Assembly: GCA_043801935.1 (NCBI GenBank)
Contig: JAZDLO010000185.1
Coordinates: 1-8,904 of the forward strand
Direction: 5' to 3'
DNA: 8,904 nucleotides
Origin: JAZDLO01 sp043801935
GTDB taxonomy: Bacteria; Actinomycetota; Thermoleophilia; RBG-16-64-13
Below, piece by piece: positions 5,904-8,904 of the stretch (the first letter of the stretch is position 1; the number at the start of each line of letters is the position of its first letter). Position numbers and translations under genes: made by a program. The notes beneath the pieces were generated by a model. It had not been told where the DNA came from and did not search any database. It worked only from the letters and a program-made list of their open reading frames with translations.

Positions 5904-6443
5904 ATGAAAGACACGAACGACAGTAGTGTCGCCGCTGCCGACGGGCCTGACCCGGTAGACCCGGACGACACGGCCCCGGGTGCCTGCCCGAGCGCCGCCG
6001 CAGCCGGAGTCCGTCGCGCCGTGCCGGATGCCGCCGGTCCGGATGCCGCCGGCCCGGATGCCGCCGAGCTCTACGGCACCGTCGCAATCCGCGAGAACAA
6101 GCTGGAGCGGTGGCCCAACCCACACCCGGAGCGGCCTTACCTGATCTCGTTCGACATCCCGGAGTTCACCTGCCTCTGCCCGCGCTCCGGTTTTCCCGAC
6201 TTCGCCCTCGTCAAGATCCGCTACCAGCCGAGTGACTGGATCGTAGAGCTCCGGTCGTTGAAGCTGTACATCAACGGCTATCGGGACCGCCACGTCTCAC
6301 ACGAGGCCGCTGCCAATCAAATCCTGGACGATCTCGTTTCGCTGCTCCGGCCCCGCTGGATGCGGGTGACTGCGGACTTCACCGTGCGGGGCAACATCAA
6401 GACCGTGGTGATGGCTGAAGACGGCGTGAGGGAGCGGTCGTGA
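5904..6443 (+). CDS. queF: NADPH-dependent 7-cyano-7-deazaguanine reductase (preQ0 to preQ1)
   Basis: QueF reduces the nitrile of preQ0 to the aminomethyl group of preQ1 with two NADPH in the cytosol, the last step before base exchange into tRNA. The 179-residue protein is the short, single-domain (YkvM-like) type. The motif EFTCLCPRSGFPDFA (87-101) carries the nucleophile Cys92, which forms the thioimide with preQ0, and the acid Asp99. The family motif appears as ELRSLKLY (115-122) with the substrate-binding Glu115. VSHEAAANQILDDL (131-144) and FTVRGNIKT (159-167) complete the fold. Oddity: a 55-residue Ala/Pro/Asp-rich N-terminus precedes the catalytic domain, with three PDAA(G/E) repeats at 41-55; the family usually starts just before the ELYGTVAIRENK-like segment. 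ATG at 5904 is chosen over an upstream ATG at 5829 because a TATACT box sits 7 nt before it. The stop overlaps the queC start (GTGA). Confidence 0.95.
   Translation: MKDTNDSSVAAADGPDPVDPDDTAPGACPSAAAAGVRRAVPDAAGPDAAGPDAAELYGTVAIRENKLERWPNPHPERPYLISFDIPEFTCLCPRSGFPDFALVKIRYQPSDWIVELRSLKLYINGYRDRHVSHEAAANQILDDLVSLLRPRWMRVTADFTVRGNIKTVVMAEDGVRERS
6024..6068 (+). repeat. Three 15-bp tandem repeats inside queF
   Basis: Three successive units begin CCGGATGCCGCC and end GGT, GGC and GAG (6024-6038, 6039-6053, 6054-6068). They are in frame and encode PDAAG, PDAAG and PDAAE at residues 41-55, just before the conserved domain. The near-identity at DNA level points to recent slippage or duplication. 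Confidence 0.9.
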
Positions 6444-7171
6444 GCGAGCGGGCGGCTGAGCCGGGGGCGGCGCCCGACGGGGCTGCGGCGATCGCGCCGG
6501 GCGCGATCGCCCACTGCCTGCTCCTGAGCGGAGGCCTGGATTCGGCCACTCTCGCCGCCTGGATCAAGGAGCAGCACCCCGGAGAAACGGTCAAAGCCTA
6601 CACGTTCTTGTACGGCCAGAAGCACGCCGTGGAGTTGGAGGCCGCCCGCGCGGTCGCCAAGGCGTTCGGGATGGAGCACCACGTCATCGAGCTGCCGCCC
6701 ATCCATGGTTCGGCGCTTACGGACGCCGACGTCCCGCTGCCCGAGCAGCGCGACTTGACCACCGTCAGCGGTGTGGCGCCCTCGTACGTCCCGGCGCGGA
6801 ACCTGCTTTTCTTGGCTCAGATCGCCAGCCTGCAGGACGCTTCCGGTCCGGCGGTGTTGTGGTTGGGAGTGCACCACGATGACCACACCGGCTATCCCGA
6901 TTGCCGGCCCGAGTTCGTGGAGGCGGCCGACCAGGCGGTGCGGCTGGGCACTCAGTATCAACTGCGGGTGCAGGCGCCGTTCGTCAACTGGTCCAAGGCG
7001 GATATCATCCGCTGGGGCGTGGACAGCGGCGTCCCCTACGAGCTGACCCACTCCTGCTACCAGGGCGGGTCGCCCGCCTGCGGAGTGTGCGACACGTGCC
7101 AGGCCCGACTGGACGCCTTCGCGGCGGCAGGGGCGACCGACCCCATCCGGTATGAGAAACGGGCCGGCTGA
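6440..7171 (+). CDS. queC: 7-cyano-7-deazaguanine synthase (preQ0 synthase)
   Basis: QueC converts 7-carboxy-7-deazaguanine (CDG) and ammonia to preQ0, using ATP to activate the carboxylate. The 243-residue protein shows the N-type ATP pyrophosphatase P-loop SGGLDS (30-35). It also has YVPARNLLFL (116-125), the family V-P-x-R-N signature, GYPDCRPEF (151-159), and a four-cysteine zinc site at C206, C214, C217 and C220 (CYQGGSPACGVCDTC). All key residues are present. GTG at 6440 overlaps the queF TGA by four bases, and GAGGGAG lies 5 nt upstream inside queF, so translation is probably coupled. About 24 Ala/Gly/Pro-rich residues precede the first strand, whereas typical QueC proteins begin a few residues before it; no alternative start is available in between. 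The codons for residues 16-24 form a perfect 25-bp palindrome. Confidence 0.95.
   Translation: MSERAAEPGAAPDGAAAIAPGAIAHCLLLSGGLDSATLAAWIKEQHPGETVKAYTFLYGQKHAVELEAARAVAKAFGMEHHVIELPPIHGSALTDADVPLPEQRDLTTVSGVAPSYVPARNLLFLAQIASLQDASGPAVLWLGVHHDDHTGYPDCRPEFVEAADQAVRLGTQYQLRVQAPFVNWSKADIIRWGVDSGVPYELTHSCYQGGSPACGVCDTCQARLDAFAAAGATDPIRYEKRAG
6487..6511. repeat. 25-bp perfect palindrome at the start of queC
   Basis: GGCGATCGCGCC (6487-6498) is mirrored by GGCGCGATCGCC (6500-6511) around one G. It contains two GCGATCGC octamers. In mRNA it could form a hairpin of about 11 GC-rich pairs roughly 47 nt after the queC start. It encodes the symmetric peptide AIAPGAIA. Confidence 0.9.
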
Positions 7172-7211
7172 AGCGCCGCGCCCGACTGCGACTCCGAAAG
7201 AGGATCCGCTC

Positions 7212-7574
7212 ATGAGAACCACCATCACCGTCGTCACCACCTTCGCCGCCGCCCACCGCTTGCCCGAGCACGAGGGAAAGTGCTGTCGCCTGCATGGCCA
7301 CACGTATGGCCTCGAAGTGACGGTGGAGGGCACGCCGCAGACTTCCGGCCCCGCCGCGGGGATGGTCATCGACTTCGCGGAACTCCGGCAACGAGTCAAC
7401 GAACTGATCGTGGACCAAGTCGATCACCAGCTGCTCAACGACGTGTTCGACTTCGTGCCCACCGTGGAAGCCATGGCGGCTTGGGCCTTCGGTCGCCTGC
7501 AGGACGCCGGTCTACCGGCGGTGCGGGTGCGTCTGGCCGAGGGGCCCAACACCTACGTGGAAGTCACGGCCTGA
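7212..7574 (+). CDS. queD: 6-carboxy-5,6,7,8-tetrahydropterin synthase
   Basis: QueD turns dihydroneopterin triphosphate, the product of GTP cyclohydrolase I, into 6-carboxytetrahydropterin (CPH4), releasing acetaldehyde and triphosphate; it is the first dedicated step of preQ0 synthesis. The 120-residue protein has normal family length. Zinc ligands are H15 (in FAAAHRL) and H28 and H30 (in RLHGHTY). Cys24 aligns with the catalytic cysteine of E. coli QueD, with a second Cys beside it. The Asp71-His72 pair (VDHQLLND), PTVEAMAAWAF (83-93) and E110 complete the active site. The start is ATG at 7212, with AAAGAGG 8 nt upstream. A longer in-frame reading from 7152 would overlap queC and add 20 unrelated residues, so it is rejected. 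It follows queC by 40 bp and precedes queE by 85 bp. Confidence 0.94.
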   Translation: MRTTITVVTTFAAAHRLPEHEGKCCRLHGHTYGLEVTVEGTPQTSGPAAGMVIDFAELRQRVNELIVDQVDHQLLNDVFDFVPTVEAMAAWAFGRLQDAGLPAVRVRLAEGPNTYVEVTA

Positions 7575-7625
7575 CCGACCGGCGGGAGCCGGTGGCGGCG
7601 GCGCTCTCAGCGCTTGTACACCACG

Positions 7626-7676
7626 ATGACCGCTCGCAGCCCGTGACCACCTTGCGCCGATGACCACCTTGCGTGT
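7626..7676 (+). repeat. Tandem 17-bp units at the queE start, two stop-start mini-ORFs
   Basis: Three adjacent 17-bp units begin ATGACC (7626), GTGACC (7643) and ATGACC (7660, the queE start). The second and third share a 13-bp identical core, TGACCACCTTGCG (7644-7656 and 7661-7673); the first is more diverged. Because 17 is not a multiple of three, each unit reads in a new frame. The first gives MTARSP then TGA overlapping the GTG of the second; the second gives MTTLRR then TGA overlapping the ATG of queE. No Shine-Dalgarno sequence lies just before the queE ATG. Translation of the mini-ORFs is unproven. Confidence 0.7.
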
Positions 7677-8349
7677 CATAGAGATCTTCGACTCGCTCCA
7701 GGGGGAGGGTTACTGGACCGGAGTGCCCATGACCTTCGTGCGCCTGGCCGGCTGTAACGCCCCCGGTTTAGGCCTGGGCTGCGTGCGCTGGTGCGACACG
7801 CCCGACAGCTGGGACCCCACCGCGGGGGAGCAGATGGACATAGGGGAGATCGTGCGCCGCGTCAGGCTGCCACGCCTCTGCCTGACTGGGGGTGAACCTT
7901 TACTGCAGCTTTATGGTGCGGCGGAGCTGATCGGGGAGGCGCATCGGCAGGGGATCCGGGTGCACCTGGAGACCAACGGGACGGTGGATCCGCAGCCGAT
8001 ACTCGCGTCACCCACTCCCGAGGGACTCGCGGGCGAACCGGGGGGCGGCGAAAGGGGTTTCGACTGGGCCACGGTGAGCCCCAAGCCCCCGGACTACCTC
8101 ATCGCGTCAGGCTGGGACGGGATGATCGACGAGCTGAAGCTGGTGGCCGACGAGCGCTTGGGCGCGGCTACCGCGGAGCGGTTGGCCGCGCGGCATCCGG
8201 GCGCCGTCGTCTGCATCCAGCCGGAGTACGGAGAAGGCTTAGACGCCAAGGCCGGCCGGGAGGCAGTCGACCGGGCTATCGCTTTGGTCATGGATCACTC
8301 GGAATGGCGTTTTTCGTTGCAGACGCACAAACTCCTGGGGATCCGGTAG
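7660..8349 (+). CDS. queE: 7-carboxy-7-deazaguanine synthase, radical SAM, variant Cys spacing
   Basis: QueE is a radical SAM, Mg2+-dependent enzyme that contracts the CPH4 ring to CDG, between QueD and QueC. The 229-residue protein shows IFDSLQGEGYWTGVP (9-23), FVRLAGC (26-32), WCDTPDSW (44-51), the SAM-binding TGGEP (76-80), ETNGT (104-108), VSPKPPDY (139-146) and the terminal SLQTHK (219-224), so the family assignment is firm. Oddity: the cluster cysteines C32, C41 and C45 are spaced CX8CX3C. E. coli QueE has CX3CX2C, and some homologues have CX14CX2C. The frame is continuous through the motif, so this is not a frameshift. A Gly-rich insert lies at about 118-133. Start: ATG at 7660 fits the family N-terminus but has no Shine-Dalgarno; initiation may depend on upstream mini-ORFs. 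It is the last gene of the operon seen here. Confidence 0.93.
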   Translation: MTTLRVIEIFDSLQGEGYWTGVPMTFVRLAGCNAPGLGLGCVRWCDTPDSWDPTAGEQMDIGEIVRRVRLPRLCLTGGEPLLQLYGAAELIGEAHRQGIRVHLETNGTVDPQPILASPTPEGLAGEPGGGERGFDWATVSPKPPDYLIASGWDGMIDELKLVADERLGAATAERLAARHPGAVVCIQPEYGEGLDAKAGREAVDRAIALVMDHSEWRFSLQTHKLLGIR

Positions 8350-8356
8350 CGGCACA

Positions 8357-8383
8357 GGGGCGCCGCTCGATCACCCGCGCCCC
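8357..8383 (+). terminator. GC-rich hairpin after queE, possible terminator
   Basis: GGGGCGC (8357-8363) and GCGCCCC (8377-8383) form a perfect 7-bp stem with a 13-nt loop, beginning 8 bp after the queE stop. There is no T-run, as is common for actinobacterial terminators, so function is uncertain. A competing smaller stem, GCGGC with GCCGC, lies at 8349-8366. Confidence 0.4.
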
Positions 8384-8460
8384 GGCCTCGCCGTCCCCCC
8401 AGCGAGCTTGACGGATCGGCCGTGGCGACCGGCTCGCGCGCATGAAGCTATCGATAAGTG

Positions 8461-8466
8461 TAGAAT
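8461..8466 (+). promoter_or_regulatory. -10 box TAGAAT upstream of leaderless mini-ORF
   Basis: TAGAAT matches five of six -10 positions and ends 7 nt before the ATG at 8474, the same geometry as queF. It would give a transcript beginning at the mini-ORF ATG and carrying the membrane-protein gene 32 nt further on. No -35 box is clear. Confidence 0.5.
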
Positions 8467-8473
8467 CAAGACG

Positions 8474-8509
8474 ATGCGATCGTTTCTGTTCAACGGGAGG
8501 TTGAGATGA
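8474..8509 (+). CDS. Putative leaderless 11-codon leader ORF
   Basis: ATG at 8474 opens MRSFLFNGRLR and ends at TGA 8507-8509, which overlaps the ATG (8506) of the next gene as ATGA. It starts 7 nt after a TAGAAT box, so it would be the first codon of a leaderless mRNA. The GGGAGG that serves the downstream gene lies within its codons 8-9, so ribosomes reading the mini-ORF would cross and end at that site. It may set translation of the membrane protein by coupling. The peptide is too short for homology, and expression is inferred only from the layout. Confidence 0.4.
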   Translation: MRSFLFNGRLR

Positions 8510-8904
8510 CTCCGGAGCAAGACGGCCAGAATCGCGGCGAGAAGCAGGACGAGAAACAACAGGAAAAGGAGCAGGAGAAGAAGCAGGAGAAGGGCCAAGG
8601 CCTGGACGAGAAGTACCGGCGCAACCCGCTCGGGTTCGTGTCTTGGGCCCTGGTCATCATCTGGCTTGGCGTCACCCTGTTACTCCAGAGCCTTGACATC
8701 ATCGGTAATCAAGACCGGCAATGGGCCGTTTTCGCGTGGGGAGGCGGGGTGATCTTCCTCGCCGAAGCCCTGATCAGGACATTGGTGCCCAAATGGCGGC
8801 GACCGGTGATCGGCTCGTTCATCTGGGGAGCCATCTGGGTGGGAGTGGGATTCGGCCTCTGGTACGACAAGTGGGAGGTCATCGGCCCGATCGTGATCAT
8901 CGCC
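8506..8904 (+). CDS. Small multi-TM membrane protein with charged N-terminus, partial
   Basis: The reading frame is open to the window end, so 133 N-terminal residues are seen and the 3' end is missing. Residues 1-36 are extremely hydrophilic, a Gln/Glu/Lys repeat-like tail (KQDEKQQEKEQEKKQEK at 13-29) likely to be a charged cytosolic helix. Then RRNPLGFVSWALVIIWLGVTLLLQ begins a first TM helix (about 43-61). Further helices are at about 73-92 and 101-119, and a fourth starts at WEVIGPIVIIA where the sequence stops. The pattern of short hydrophobic hairpins with a GPIVIIA end resembles LiaI/LiaF-like and DUF5668-type membrane domains, linked in other bacteria to envelope stress; this resemblance is from memory and weak. 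ATG at 8506 has GGGAGG 5 nt upstream. Its start overlaps the stop of an 11-codon leader ORF. Confidence 0.8.
   Translation, partial: MTPEQDGQNRGEKQDEKQQEKEQEKKQEKGQGLDEKYRRNPLGFVSWALVIIWLGVTLLLQSLDIIGNQDRQWAVFAWGGGVIFLAEALIRTLVPKWRRPVIGSFIWGAIWVGVGFGLWYDKWEVIGPIVIIA

Noticed and set aside
6487..6511. HIP1 octamers taken as evidence of a cyanobacterial origin
   Set aside because: Two copies inside one palindrome are not enough; other features (MTB12-like lipoprotein, leaderless promoters) fit actinobacteria better.
6317..7399. Long minus-strand reading frame (about 360 codons) opposite queF, queC and queD
   Set aside because: It is antisense to genes with clear catalytic motifs, its product is Arg/Gly-rich without domains, and long antisense frames are common in high-GC DNA.
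7280..7663. Frame of 127 codons running over queD into the queE start
   Set aside because: It is out of frame with queD, has no domain, and is explained as a shadow; only its last codons coincide with a mini-ORF.

Overview
The window looks like chromosomal DNA of a high-GC bacterium, most likely an actinomycete-type lineage (Actinomycetota). The evidence is: strongly G/C-biased codon third positions; GTG starts on several genes; a secreted lipoprotein whose C-terminal domain resembles the mycobacterial MTB12 antigen family; and three promoter-like TANNNT boxes that sit 6 or 7 nt in front of a start codon, the typical layout of actinobacterial leaderless transcripts. No phage, IS, CRISPR, tRNA or rRNA sequence was recognised. 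The exact class cannot be fixed from this sequence.

Left part (1-3347). Bases 1-82 hold no gene I can support. On the minus strand a lipoprotein (about 2224 to 1679) is followed after 39 bp by a 14-TM DHA2-type MFS exporter (1639 to 83), possibly one transcript. A divergent 150-bp region, with a promoter for the lipoprotein and a 7-bp inverted repeat, separates these from a membrane-anchored neutral zinc metallopeptidase of the YpfJ family (2376-3227, plus strand).

Middle (3348-5903). A leaderless J-domain membrane protein (3348-4508) converges on an uncharacterised two-TM protein (5254 to 4505). Their TAG stop codons share a single CTAG. A universal stress protein (5729 to 5331) follows on the minus strand and is divergent from the queuosine genes.

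Right part (5904-8349). A four-gene 7-deazaguanine operon runs in the order queF-queC-queD-queE. QueD (CPH4 synthase), QueE (CDG synthase) and QueC (preQ0 synthase) make preQ0, and QueF reduces it to preQ1, the base inserted into tRNA on the way to queuosine. GTP cyclohydrolase I, Tgt, QueA and QueG/QueH are not in the window and must be elsewhere. The genes are otherwise ordinary but show several oddities: an Ala/Pro/Asp-rich QueF N-terminus with a 15-bp tandem repeat; a 25-bp perfect palindrome at the start of queC; a tandemly repeated start region with stop-start mini-ORFs in front of queE; and CX8CX3C cysteine spacing in QueE instead of the usual CX3CX2C.

End (8350-8904). After a GC-rich hairpin, a promoter appears to drive an 11-codon leaderless ORF whose stop overlaps (ATGA) the start of a small membrane protein cut off by the window end.

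I did not find a clear new multi-gene system. The most notable items are the leaderless leader ORF at the right end, the variant QueE cluster motif, and the possible translational-coupling structures inside the queuosine operon.
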